Under the pieces are notes generated by a model. The model was not told the origin of the DNA. It saw only the letters and a program-made list of their open reading frames with translations, and did no database searches. Shown piece by piece: positions 1 through 6,763 of a DNA stretch of 14,768 nucleotides. The DNA is from Lachnospiraceae bacterium (GTDB lineage Bacteria > Bacillota > Clostridia > Lachnospirales > Lachnospiraceae), in the NCBI GenBank assembly GCA_900771955.1, contig CAAGPW010000186.1:1-14768 (forward strand). Direction: 5' to 3'. Each line of letters opens with the position of its first letter. Positions within the stretch are counted from its first letter, which is position 1. Both the position numbers and the translations under genes were made by a program.

Positions 1-716
1 GGCGGGAGTTCTGCCTTGGTATCCTCTGCCGTCCGGATACCCGCCTCAACCTTCTTACGCTTTGCAATTATTTTTTCTATTTCCTTATCATAGGTAATAA
101 GTGCCGAACCTGACGGAGCTGATATACATTTCTGTGTTCCGGAAATACATGCATCCAGTTTCCAGTCATCCACCTTGACCTCAACGCCCCCAAGTGTCGC
201 TACTGTATCCACGATAAGAAGTGCACCATACTGTTTACAGATCGCACCGATTTCTTTTAACGGCTGCATCATGGATGTAGATGTCTCACCATGAATACAT
301 GCCACAGCACGGTAGCCGCCTTTTTTCAGTTCTGCTTCAATCTCCTCCGGAGCAAATACTTCTCCCCACGGTCTTTCGATCATATGAATATCAGCACCGC
401 AGCGCTCCAGGATTTCAGCAAGCAGGTATCCAAAACGCCCGAACGCCGGTATCAACACCTTGTCTCCCGGACAGATTGCAGCCGTCAGAACGGTTTCAAT
501 TCCTCCTCTGGAGGTCGTATCTACTGTGTAAGCCTGTTCATTTTGGGTCTGGAACACTTCCCGCACCATTTTCATGGTCTCATTCATGATCGCTGTAAAT
601 TCAGGATCAAACTGACCGATAATATGTGTTGTCATAGCTCTTAAAACTCTCGGATCAGCCTCGACCGGTCCCGGTGCCATAATTGTTCTCGGACTTGGAT
701 TTATTTCTGAATACAT
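1..716 (-). CDS. Class V PLP-dependent aminotransferase (alanine/serine-glyoxylate type), C-terminus cut by window edge
   Basis: Seen: an uninterrupted reading frame from ATG at 716 (SD GAGGG about 8 nt upstream) to the left edge, 238 codons; the family is usually 355-390 residues, so roughly the last third is missing. It starts with the class V opening motif APGPVEADPRVL (residues 14-25), has GQFDPEF (34-40), a TTSRGGIE turn (67-74), the cofactor aspartate in VDTVAT (D170) and the Schiff-base lysine in SGTQKC (K196). Known: this family (AGXT, PucG, serine-glyoxylate enzymes) moves an amino group from alanine, serine or ureidoglycine to an oxo acid in the cytoplasm. It is the last visible gene of an amino-acid transport operon, 21 nt after the second permease, so it probably acts on the imported compound (inference). 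Substrate cannot be decided from this fragment. Confidence 0.88.
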   Translation of the reverse strand, partial: MYSEINPSPRTIMAPGPVEADPRVLRAMTTHIIGQFDPEFTAIMNETMKMVREVFQTQNEQAYTVDTTSRGGIETVLTAAICPGDKVLIPAFGRFGYLLAEILERCGADIHMIERPWGEVFAPEEIEAELKKGGYRAVACIHGETSTSMMQPLKEIGAICKQYGALLIVDTVATLGGVEVKVDDWKLDACISGTQKCISAPSGSALITYDKEIEKIIAKRKKVEAGIRTAEDTKAELP

Positions 717-737
717 ATATCTATCCCTCTTTCTTTC

Positions 738-1379
738 TTAAAAAATCAAATATTTTCTTCGGAAAATTCCCGTTACAAACTCGATGATCAGATTGAGCAG
801 CCAGTACATGATTCCGGCAATGATATATACCTCAAATGGCAGATACGTAAGGGATGCACACTTTGTTGCCGCCATTGACAGTTCTGCCACAGTAATAACG
901 GAAAGCAGCGATGAATCCTTTATGATCAGTATCAGCTGGTTTGTCAGTGTCGGAATGATCACTTTAAATACCTGTGGCAGTAAAATTCTCCGTACACGGT
1001 CAAAGTAGGAAAAGTTGAACGCTTCCGCCGCCTCCTCCTGCCCTTTCGGGATTGCATCAAATCCCATATTGTAAATGACTGTCATGTATGCGGATTCATA
1101 CAGAATCAAAATAACGGTTCCGATCACGATTGCCTTTGGATGTATTCCAAACGCCGACGGTATGTTGTAAGCAAGGTAAACCTGTATCATGAACGGCGAA
1201 TTCCGGAACAGTTTAATATATCCTCCGATTATTCTTTTTACCGCTTTCTGTCCGATCCTCAGCAAAAGTGTAAGCCCCATGCCAAGCAGCATGGATGCCA
1301 CAAGTGCGATCGCAGAAACGAGAATTGTTATTTTCACGCCATCTAGCAGATAAGGCATAATTGTTGATAAAAGCTTCAT
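738..1379 (-). CDS. Polar amino acid ABC transporter permease (HisM/GlnP type), second permease
   Basis: 213 residues, start ATG with SD GGAGAG 6 nt upstream. Strongly hydrophobic with about five membrane segments. RNSPFMIQ (59-66) is a variant of the RGTPFLIQ motif of the His/Glu/Gln/Arg/opine permease family. The cytoplasmic coupling loop GQEEAAEAFNF followed by ILLPQVFKVIIP is the EAA motif that docks on the ATPase. It should pair with the neighbouring permease (18 nt upstream) as a heterodimer in the inner membrane. Co-directional with and tightly spaced to the rest of the operon. Transported amino acid unknown. Confidence 0.92.
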   Translation of the reverse strand: MKLLSTIMPYLLDGVKITILVSAIALVASMLLGMGLTLLLRIGQKAVKRIIGGYIKLFRNSPFMIQVYLAYNIPSAFGIHPKAIVIGTVILILYESAYMTVIYNMGFDAIPKGQEEAAEAFNFSYFDRVRRILLPQVFKVIIPTLTNQLILIIKDSSLLSVITVAELSMAATKCASLTYLPFEVYIIAGIMYWLLNLIIEFVTGIFRRKYLIF

Positions 1380-1397
1380 TTTTCTCTCTCCTTTCCG

Positions 1398-2051
1398 CTA
1401 TGTTGTGATCTGTTTTTTCTGCATCCTCTGTTCTATGGCTTCAAGAACAGAGCAGATGATAAAATATAAAACAAATGCCATCAGATATATAATGATCGGA
1501 TGGAACTTTCTGGTTACGATCCGGGTTGCCGCTCTTGTGATCTCCACAACTCCTATGGTTGAAAGAATCGGCGTACATTTTACCGCATTGATAAATTCAC
1601 TGAGCATCTGCGGTTTCACGATCTGAAAAACCTGCGCCATTTTGATGCGGAAAAAAATTGTTATTCTGGACATTCCAAGCGCTTCCGCAGCTTCTATATG
1701 TCCTTTTGGGATGGCATTCAGTCCGGTTCGTATAACCTCCGAAATGAATGCCGCACAGTTAATGCCAACTGCAATGATACCTGTCAGCCCGCTTGAAAGA
1801 TCCAGCCCTATCGATGACAGGGAATAGAACACGATGAGGATCTGGATCAGAAAAGGGGTTCCTCTGATAAAGCTCACATACAGCATAACAAACGCTTCTA
1901 AAACACGTATCTTTGTCATCCTCAGACATACAAGTGCAACGCCAAGGACAACACCAAGGAGCATTCCGATCACTGCGATCTCCGCAGTGATCAATGCACC
2001 CTTAAACAGATACGGTAATGCATAAAGAATCAGGCTCCACACACTTTTCAT
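1398..2051 (-). CDS. Polar amino acid ABC transporter permease (HisQ/GlnP type), first permease
   Basis: 217 residues, start ATG preceded by GAGGTG. About five membrane segments; FIRGTPFLIQ (61-70 region) is the signature of this permease family and GHIEAAEALGMSR is the EAA loop that contacts the ATP-binding subunit. Follows the binding-protein gene by 24 nt and precedes the second permease by 18 nt, so the two are surely co-transcribed. Known family role: half of a heterodimeric membrane channel importing polar amino acids. It differs clearly from its neighbour in sequence, so the pair is not a recent tandem duplication. Confidence 0.93.
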   Translation of the reverse strand: MKSVWSLILYALPYLFKGALITAEIAVIGMLLGVVLGVALVCLRMTKIRVLEAFVMLYVSFIRGTPFLIQILIVFYSLSSIGLDLSSGLTGIIAVGINCAAFISEVIRTGLNAIPKGHIEAAEALGMSRITIFFRIKMAQVFQIVKPQMLSEFINAVKCTPILSTIGVVEITRAATRIVTRKFHPIIIYLMAFVLYFIICSVLEAIEQRMQKKQITT

Positions 2052-2075
2052 CTTCTTTCACCTCTTCATTTCGTT

Positions 2076-2981
2076 TTATTCTTCAACTACATATTCCGAT
2101 TCATCCTCCGGAAGATCTTCAAAAGTTGTTCCGAAATATTTTTCCTGCAATTCTGCCAATGTGCCGTCTTCTTTGAATTTTGCAATTTCCTCATTGACAT
2201 AGTTCACCAGTTCTGTATCTGCTTTACGGAAAGCAAAGGATGCATAAACCGGGTTTGAAATGGAACCTACAACCTCAAGTTTTCCATCACTTGCATCCAC
2301 TTCCTGCTTACATACCACATAAGATTCACATACTGCATCAATATTTCCGTTGGTCAGATCCAGAAATGCATTGGTAGAAAGATCATATTCTTTGATCTCA
2401 CTAATGCCGGTTCCTCCGTCTGCTTCCAGCTTCTTACTGTAATCTTCTGCTGCTGTTTCCGGAGATGCTCCAAGCTGTACACCAACCGTCTTGCCTGCCA
2501 GATCTTCCGTTGCGGAAATAGAATCATCATCTGTGCGCTTTACGATACAAAATTCACTGCTTGAAACCGGATAGCAGAAACTGTACTGTTCCATACGTTC
2601 CGGGGTAATAGAACAGCTGCATGCTGCAACATCATATTTTCCTGCCTCCAGACCTGCAAATATTCCGGAGAATGCCAGATCGTCATATTCCAGTTTTACA
2701 CCGAGATCATCCGCTATCTTCTGCCAGATTTCATAATCATATCCAGTCGGATTTCCGTCATCATCCATATATTCATATGGATCAAAGGTAAAATCATCTC
2801 CAATATGGAGTACGCCTGCCTCTTTAATGGAATCCAGCGTAACTTCCTCTGTCTTTTTTTCCGTTGCTTCCGTATCCGCTCCTGCTACGGCCGTACTTTC
2901 GCCGGCTCCCGCCTTTGCACTTCCACATCCTGCAACTGCAGCCGTCATCACCAGTATCATTGCCAACATTCTCTTCTTCAT
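2076..2981 (-). CDS. Amino acid ABC transporter substrate-binding lipoprotein (family 3)
   Basis: Start chosen at ATG 2981 because AGGAGG sits 8 nt upstream; an in-frame ATG at 3002 lacks such a site. This gives 301 residues. An N-terminal signal with lipobox VAGC (Cys19) means the mature protein is lipid-anchored on the outer face of the membrane. An Ala/Glu/Thr-rich linker leads to a family-3 solute-binding fold: DPYEYMDDDGNPTGYDYEIWQKIA, then SITPERMEQYSFCYPV, in which the arginine (about R129) normally grips the ligand alpha-carboxylate. Ends in an acidic tail. Known: delivers polar amino acids to the permease pair. Several acidic and Cys residues near the pocket do not let me name the ligand. 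Confidence 0.93.
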   Translation of the reverse strand: MKKRMLAMILVMTAAVAGCGSAKAGAGESTAVAGADTEATEKKTEEVTLDSIKEAGVLHIGDDFTFDPYEYMDDDGNPTGYDYEIWQKIADDLGVKLEYDDLAFSGIFAGLEAGKYDVAACSCSITPERMEQYSFCYPVSSSEFCIVKRTDDDSISATEDLAGKTVGVQLGASPETAAEDYSKKLEADGGTGISEIKEYDLSTNAFLDLTNGNIDAVCESYVVCKQEVDASDGKLEVVGSISNPVYASFAFRKADTELVNYVNEEIAKFKEDGTLAELQEKYFGTTFEDLPEDESEYVVEE

Positions 2982-3026
2982 AAAATTATCCTCCTGTTTC
3001 ATTCATATATTAATTTTTATTACTAC

Positions 3027-3791
3027 CTATCCTTTTATCATCCGGCTTAAAAACTGCTTGGTCCGTTCCTGCTTCGGATGCCGGATGACATCCTCCGGCG
3101 CCCCTTCTTCCAGAACATGACCGCCGTCCATAAAAATAACTTTATCTGCAACATCATGTGCGAACTGCATTTCATGTGTCACAACCACCATTGTCATTCC
3201 ATCTTCTGCCAGATTTCTCATAACCTTAAGCACTTCTCCAACCAGTTCCGGATCGAGTGCCGATGTCGGTTCATCAAAAAGCATGACATCCGGTTCCATT
3301 GCCAGCGCCCTTGCAATTGCAACGCGCTGCTGCTGACCTCCTGACAGCGTTGTTGGAAGAACATCCTTTTTATCCTCGAGTCCGACTTTTCTCAATAATT
3401 CCAGTGCCTTTTCACGTATTTCCGCTTTATTTGCCTTTTTTACACGGATCGGTGCTTCCATGACATTTTCAATCACAGTCATATGGGGCCAGAGATTAAA
3501 CTGTTGAAATACCATACCGACATGTTTCCGGATTTCCTTCACAGCTGCCTTGTTTGCACTACTCTGTCCGCTCTCAAGTGTAACTCCGTGAATCTGAACG
3601 GTTCCGCCATTCATCTGTTCAAGATGATTCAGGCAGCGCAGCAATGTACTTTTTCCGGAACCGCTTGGTCCGATCAGACAAACCACCTCGCCGGCATCCA
3701 CTTCCATATCAATACCATCCAGGACCACCAGATCACCATAATTCTTTTTCAAATTTGTCACCTTAATTACCGGTATTTTTTCTGCAGCCAT
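3027..3791 (-). CDS. Polar amino acid ABC transporter ATP-binding protein (GlnQ/HisP type)
   Basis: 254 residues, the usual family length. Walker A GPSGSGKST (41-49), Q-loop VFQQFNLWPHMT (94-105), signature LSGGQQQR (149-156), Walker B VMLFDEP (169-175) and H-loop VVVTHEM (H206) are all intact. The Q-loop and LSGGQQQRVAIARAL text is characteristic of the amino-acid uptake branch. It powers the two permeases encoded downstream. SD AGGAGG lies 8 nt before the ATG. It is the first gene of the operon, 45 nt upstream of the binding-protein start, and is preceded by a leader with a terminator (separate entry). Confidence 0.95.
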   Translation of the reverse strand: MAAEKIPVIKVTNLKKNYGDLVVLDGIDMEVDAGEVVCLIGPSGSGKSTLLRCLNHLEQMNGGTVQIHGVTLESGQSSANKAAVKEIRKHVGMVFQQFNLWPHMTVIENVMEAPIRVKKANKAEIREKALELLRKVGLEDKKDVLPTTLSGGQQQRVAIARALAMEPDVMLFDEPTSALDPELVGEVLKVMRNLAEDGMTMVVVTHEMQFAHDVADKVIFMDGGHVLEEGAPEDVIRHPKQERTKQFLSRMIKG

Positions 3792-3827
3792 GCCTCATTC
3801 CTCCTATGCTTTACATGTTACATAAAC

Positions 3828-3886
3828 AAAAAAGACGCAACCCTCCCGGGTTTGCGCCTTCGCAAATAAGTTTCGTTTAAATTTGC
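3828..3886 (-). promoter_or_regulatory. Leader attenuator with competing hairpins ahead of the amino acid transporter operon
   Basis: Read on the minus strand, four arms occur in order: arm 1 GCAAAT (3886-3881), arm 2 ATTTGCG (3867-3861), arm 3 GGCGCAAA-CCC (3858-3841, with GGGA loop following inside 3850-3841) and arm 4 GGGTTGCGTC, followed by TTTTTT (3833-3828). Arms 3 and 4 make a strong intrinsic terminator (10 pairs, one bulged A). Arm 2 can pair perfectly with CGCAAA of arm 3 (loop AAGG) or with arm 1. Pairing 2:3 would block the terminator; 1:2 would permit it. No leader peptide with a ribosome site is visible, and the layout is too short for a T-box. The signal sensed is unknown. Arm 1 lies right at the predicted 5' end, so it may be shortened. 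Confidence 0.68.
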
Positions 3887-3890
3887 ACTT

Positions 3891-3919
3891 ATCATATTTT
3901 TTTTATTGCCTACTGTCAA
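3891..3919 (-). promoter_or_regulatory. Sigma-A promoter of the amino acid transporter operon
   Basis: On the minus strand TTGACA (3919-3914) and TATGAT (3896-3891) are separated by exactly 17 bp. Predicted start near 3886-3884, giving a leader of about 95 nt to the ATPase ATG. Confidence 0.85.
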
Positions 3920-3967
3920 TAATATGCCTATTATTTTGTCTGTTTGGCACCCTTTTTTCTACTTAAA

Positions 3968-3984
3968 GTGTGCACGTTGCACAC
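3968..3984. repeat. Perfect inverted repeat, candidate operator
   Basis: GTGTGCA-CGT-TGCACAC, 7-bp perfect arms. It lies between two divergent promoters, about 49 bp upstream of the transporter -35 and 50 bp upstream of the tRNA -35 box. No T-run follows on either strand, so a protein-binding site is more likely than a terminator (inference). Confidence 0.45.
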
Positions 3985-4009
3985 CGTCACGATCTGATCT
4001 CCTGTTTCC

Positions 4010-4030
4010 TTTTCCGATAAATCCGGAAAA
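4010..4030. repeat. Perfect 7-bp inverted repeat upstream of the tRNA promoter
   Basis: TTTTCCG, 7-nt spacer, CGGAAAA. Ends 3 bp before the tRNA -35 element. Possible regulatory site; the hairpin is weak as RNA and lacks a proper T-run. Confidence 0.3.
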
Positions 4031-4033
4031 CAA

Positions 4034-4065
4034 TTGACTTTTTTGTCTTTCTGCATTACTATAAT
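4034..4065 (+). promoter_or_regulatory. Promoter of tRNA-Ala
   Basis: Perfect -10 TATAAT (4060-4065) ending 10 nt before the tRNA. TTGACT (4034-4039) is the best -35, but the 20-bp spacer is longer than the usual 17, so the -35 assignment is uncertain. Confidence 0.6.
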
Positions 4066-4075
4066 CTATGCAAAT

Positions 4076-4148
4076 GGGGATATAGCTCAGTTGGGAGAGC
4101 GATACGTTCGCAACGTATAGGTCAGGGGTTCGAATCCCCCTATCTCCA
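4076..4148 (+). tRNA. tRNA-Ala, anticodon CGC
   Basis: 73 nt fold into a full cloverleaf: acceptor GGGGATA/TATCTCC, D arm GCTC/GAGC, anticodon arm ATACG-TTCGCAA-CGTAT with anticodon CGC (4109-4111), T loop TTCGAAT. The acceptor contains the G3-U70 wobble pair, the known identity signal of alanine tRNA, which agrees with the anticodon. The first T-stem pair (A-C) is mismatched. Discriminator is A73; CCA is not encoded, and a T-run begins right after position 4148. It reads GCG codons. Confidence 0.95.
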
Positions 4149-4212
4149 TTTTTTTCTATATTTAAGTTAATCTTAAGGTACAGTTCAGTCAGATCTAAGG
4201 CCTCTGCTTTAT

Positions 4213-4262
4213 CTTAGTCTTATCGCAGGACAGCAACCGGAAAATATCTGTCCTCGACTAAG
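4213..4262 (+). promoter_or_regulatory. Structured 5' leader of the ABC exporter operon
   Basis: Two nested perfect helices: outer CTTAGTC (4213-4219) with GACTAAG (4256-4262), inner AGGACAG (4227-4233) with CTGTCCT (4248-4254), asymmetric internal loop (7 nt against 1) and a 14-nt apical loop. The structure ends 2 nt before the SD AGAGAGG (4265-4271) of the ATPase gene. No T-run follows, so translation control or transcript protection is more plausible than termination (inference). The rest of 4149-4212 shows no convincing -35/-10 pair; short ATCTTAAG-like repeats at 4170, 4193 and 4211 might be activator sites. Confidence 0.5.
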
Positions 4263-4279
4263 AAAGAGAGGTATCAACC

Positions 4280-5218
4280 ATGAATTACGCAATCCAGACC
4301 AAAAATCTATGTAAGGAATATAAAGGCGAGCTGCGCGTTGCCCATTTAAATCTGAACATTCCATCCGGCTGTGTTTACGGTTTTTTAGGTCCAAACGGTG
4401 CCGGTAAAAGCACAACCATGAAAATGATGCTCGGACTGGTAAAACCAACCGATGGTGCTGTGCGCATTCTCGGGAAAACCATGAATGACAAAAACAGGCT
4501 TTCCGTTCTCTCAAAGATCGGTTCGCTGATCGAATCCCCTGCCTACTACGGACATTTAAGCGGACGCGAAAATCTTGAGATCGCAGCGACTTTAAAGGGT
4601 GTAAATAAAAAGGAAATCTCCCATGTCCTCGAAATCGTACACTTAAATGATGCCGGAAATAAAAAAGTAAAACATTATTCACTCGGCATGAAGCAGCGTC
4701 TGGGCATCGCCTGCGCACTGCTTGGGAATCCCAGACTGATCCTGCTTGATGAACCGACGAACGGACTTGATCCGGCCGGCATCCAGGAGATCCGTGAACT
4801 GATCTGCCGTCTTCCAAAACAGTATGGCATGACCGTACTTGTTTCCAGCCACCTGTTGTCTGAGATCGATCAGATGGCAACCGAGATCGGTATTATTGAT
4901 CACGGAGAACTTTTATTTGAAAATTCCCTCCATGTACTGCATGCCCACAGCAAGGAAAGCCTGCGCCTGCGCACTTCCGAACCCAAACGTGCTCTTGCGC
5001 TTTTAAGGGAAAAACATATTTCCGCATCCCTTACCACATCCGGAACAAACCGTAGAGATGATATCCTGTCTCTGCCAATGCTCTCCGACTCCGAGCTTTC
5101 CGGTGTTCTGCGCGCGCTGATCGCGGATCACATCGAAGTCTTTCGGATCGAAGAGTCCAAAAAGAGTCTGGAAGATATCTTCTTAGACCTGACCGGAAGG
5201 AGTGTGTGCTTATCATGA
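4280..5218 (+). CDS. ABC exporter ATP-binding protein, lantibiotic-immunity/bacitracin-resistance type (LanF/BcrA-like)
   Basis: 312 residues. Walker A GPNGAGKST (37-45), signature YSLGMKQRL (133-141), Walker B LILLDEPTNGLDP (153-165) and H-loop SSHLL (H191) are intact. The position normally holding the Q-loop glutamine reads GSLIESPAYYGHLSG with Glu85; this E-loop is a known hallmark of LanF proteins. The last 90 residues form the C-terminal extension typical of BcrA-like ATPases. Start ATG 4280 has SD AGAGAGG 8 nt upstream. Its stop overlaps the start of the first permease (ATGA), so the two are translationally coupled. Likely role: energises removal of a membrane-active peptide or lipid-linked antibiotic. 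Substrate unknown; no peptide gene or two-component system lies next to it. Confidence 0.9.
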   Translation: MNYAIQTKNLCKEYKGELRVAHLNLNIPSGCVYGFLGPNGAGKSTTMKMMLGLVKPTDGAVRILGKTMNDKNRLSVLSKIGSLIESPAYYGHLSGRENLEIAATLKGVNKKEISHVLEIVHLNDAGNKKVKHYSLGMKQRLGIACALLGNPRLILLDEPTNGLDPAGIQEIRELICRLPKQYGMTVLVSSHLLSEIDQMATEIGIIDHGELLFENSLHVLHAHSKESLRLRTSEPKRALALLREKHISASLTTSGTNRRDDILSLPMLSDSELSGVLRALIADHIEVFRIEESKKSLEDIFLDLTGRSVCLS

Positions 5219-5967
5219 TCGCAGCTTTTTATACGGAATTAAAAAAAATGCGGCGGCGCCATTTTCCACTGCTGATGTTCTGTCTGTACGGCTTTCTGTT
5301 TTTGTGGTGCGCCATGGATTTTCGGAATATTGACGACGCCGCCCGCGCAAGCGGTTATTTTTCCATGCTCTACAGCCTTCCCACCATCAACACAGTCGTG
5401 TTTCCTTTATTTCTCGCCGTACTTGCGAGCCGCATCTGGGACACCGAACATAAGGGAAACACGTTAAAGCTGTTGTGTACACTGGAAAAGCGTGGGAATA
5501 TCTTTTTTGCCAAATCCCTGATCGGAACCCTGCTTTTTGCGGTAACTGCGTGCTTTGAATTCCTGCTCATCCTGTTTTTTGGGAAAAAACTCGCATTCAC
5601 ACAGCCGCTTCCGGTCACACATCTGGTCTGCTTTTTTGTGACCACTTTTCTGACCGGCACATGCTTATATCTGTTTCAGGAAATCCTTTCGTTTTTCTTT
5701 GATAACCAGATCATTCCACTTGCGGTCGGTCTGATCGGCTCCTTTTTCGGACTGTTTTCACTGCTTTTTTCGGAAAAGTTTGCCCAGTTTGTCATCTGGT
5801 CCTATTTTTGCCAGCTTTCGACCGTCCACATGAACTGGGATTCTGCGACGCGCACGGTTTCCTACTGTGAATCACCGCTCTCCCCCGGTCATCTGCTCGT
5901 TGTCCTGATCCTGCTTGTTCTGGCAGGCATCATCGGAACCGCTTTATTTGAAAGAAAGGATGTTTAA
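5215..5967 (+). CDS. Lantibiotic-immunity-type ABC permease (LanE/MutE-like)
   Basis: 250 residues from ATG 5215, which forms an ATGA overlap with the ATPase stop; AAGGAG lies 12 nt upstream. A GTG at 5206 is in frame but only 3 nt from that SD, so ATG is preferred. Six predicted membrane segments (roughly 17-36, 55-73, 100-122, 134-156, 167-190, 226-246). Begins with a basic amphipathic stretch (FYTELKKMRRRHF) before the first segment and contains RIWDTEHKGNTLKLL between segments 2 and 3, typical of MutE/EpiE-family permeases, where this loop contacts the ATPase. Forms the membrane part together with the next gene. Assignment rests on architecture and family feel, not on a database hit. Confidence 0.82.
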   Translation: MIAAFYTELKKMRRRHFPLLMFCLYGFLFLWCAMDFRNIDDAARASGYFSMLYSLPTINTVVFPLFLAVLASRIWDTEHKGNTLKLLCTLEKRGNIFFAKSLIGTLLFAVTACFEFLLILFFGKKLAFTQPLPVTHLVCFFVTTFLTGTCLYLFQEILSFFFDNQIIPLAVGLIGSFFGLFSLLFSEKFAQFVIWSYFCQLSTVHMNWDSATRTVSYCESPLSPGHLLVVLILLVLAGIIGTALFERKDV

Positions 5968-5968
5968 T

Positions 5969-6703
5969 ATGTTAAAATCATGTATAAGCGCAGAACGAAA
6001 GAAACTGAGAGCCTCTGCCATCTGGCTCCTGTTTCTGATCGTACCTGTTTTCCCCGCCATTATGGGAACCTTTAATTACCTCGGCAATCTTGCCGTCTTA
6101 AAAAATGGCTGGTACAGCCTGTGGACACAGCACACGCTGTTCTACACAGACTTTTTCTATGCTCCTCTGATCGCCGCCTATGCCGCGTACCTCTGGCGCA
6201 TGGAACATTTAAACCACAACTGGAACTTTCTTATGACCGCGCCGGTTCCGTTAAAAGATCTGATTCTGGCAAAATTCATCGTCCTGTTTCAGATGACCGT
6301 TTTCACCCAGATCTGGATCGGCATTCTGTTTTTCGTTTGCGGAAAACTGGCCGGTCTGCCCGGTCTGATGCCGCTTCCCTGTATTTTCTGGCTGTTTCGC
6401 GGCTGTATCGGAAGTCTCGGGATCATTGCGCTGTCCCTGCTGCTTTCCATGGTCATCCGGAGTTTCTCCGTTCCGGTCATCCTTGCTCTGTTCGGCAGCA
6501 TTGTAAGTCTTGGCATGGTCGCAAAGGGTGCCGGCTATTTCTGGCCTTACGCGCTTATGATGCTCGCAATGAACGCAAATTCCGTCACTGATAATATGGC
6601 AGGCAATTATGTGCCGTTCCTGTTTGCTGCCGCGCTTTTTTGGTTTTTATTTCTGGGAACCGCCGTTCTCCTGTTAAAAAAGAAAGATGCTCACAGCGTT
6701 TAA
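5969..6703 (+). CDS. Lantibiotic-immunity-type ABC permease (LanG/MutG-like)
   Basis: 244 residues from ATG 5969, one base after the previous stop, with AAAGGA 8 nt upstream. Six membrane segments (about 18-36, 61-77, 102-123, 138-161, 166-186, 216-236). Opens with SAERKKLRASAIWLL and has AYLWRMEHLNHNWNFLMTAPVPLKDLILAKF (residues 73-103), the cytoplasmic loop pattern typical of MutG permeases. Ends with a short lysine-rich tail. Third gene of the exporter; no fourth gene on this strand. Sequence clearly differs from the first permease, as expected for a LanE/LanG heterodimer. Confidence 0.84.
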   Translation: MLKSCISAERKKLRASAIWLLFLIVPVFPAIMGTFNYLGNLAVLKNGWYSLWTQHTLFYTDFFYAPLIAAYAAYLWRMEHLNHNWNFLMTAPVPLKDLILAKFIVLFQMTVFTQIWIGILFFVCGKLAGLPGLMPLPCIFWLFRGCIGSLGIIALSLLLSMVIRSFSVPVILALFGSIVSLGMVAKGAGYFWPYALMMLAMNANSVTDNMAGNYVPFLFAAALFWFLFLGTAVLLLKKKDAHSV

Positions 6704-6722
6704 CTGCTGCGAACATCTTTCT
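6681..6722. terminator. Probable bidirectional terminator between convergent operons
   Basis: Stem AGAAAGATG (6681-6689) with CATCTTTCT (6714-6722), continued inside by CAGC/GCTG with two mismatches. On the minus strand the stem is followed by TTTTT (6680-6676), a good intrinsic terminator for the lipoprotein gene; on the plus strand it is followed by a weaker T-rich tract. It overlaps the last codons of the second exporter permease. Confidence 0.65.
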
Positions 6723-6763
6723 ATCTCTTTTATGCTCTGTTTTTATGCCGTTTTTTTCCTGCC

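Noticed and set aside
3820..3897. 25-codon frame starting at an ATG in the minus-strand leader (MISANLNETYLRRRKPGR...), possible leader peptide
   Set aside because: Its ATG lies in the -10 box, upstream of the predicted transcript start, with no ribosome site.
4076..4280. tRNA-Ala as integration site of an island carrying the exporter
   Set aside because: No repeated copy of the tRNA 3' end is seen in the window and there is no integrase.
4209..4880. 223-codon minus-strand frame
   Set aside because: Antisense shadow of the exporter ATPase gene; composition is Arg/Ser-rich with no domain.
6121..6591. 156-codon plus-strand frame
   Set aside because: Out-of-frame shadow inside the second exporter permease.
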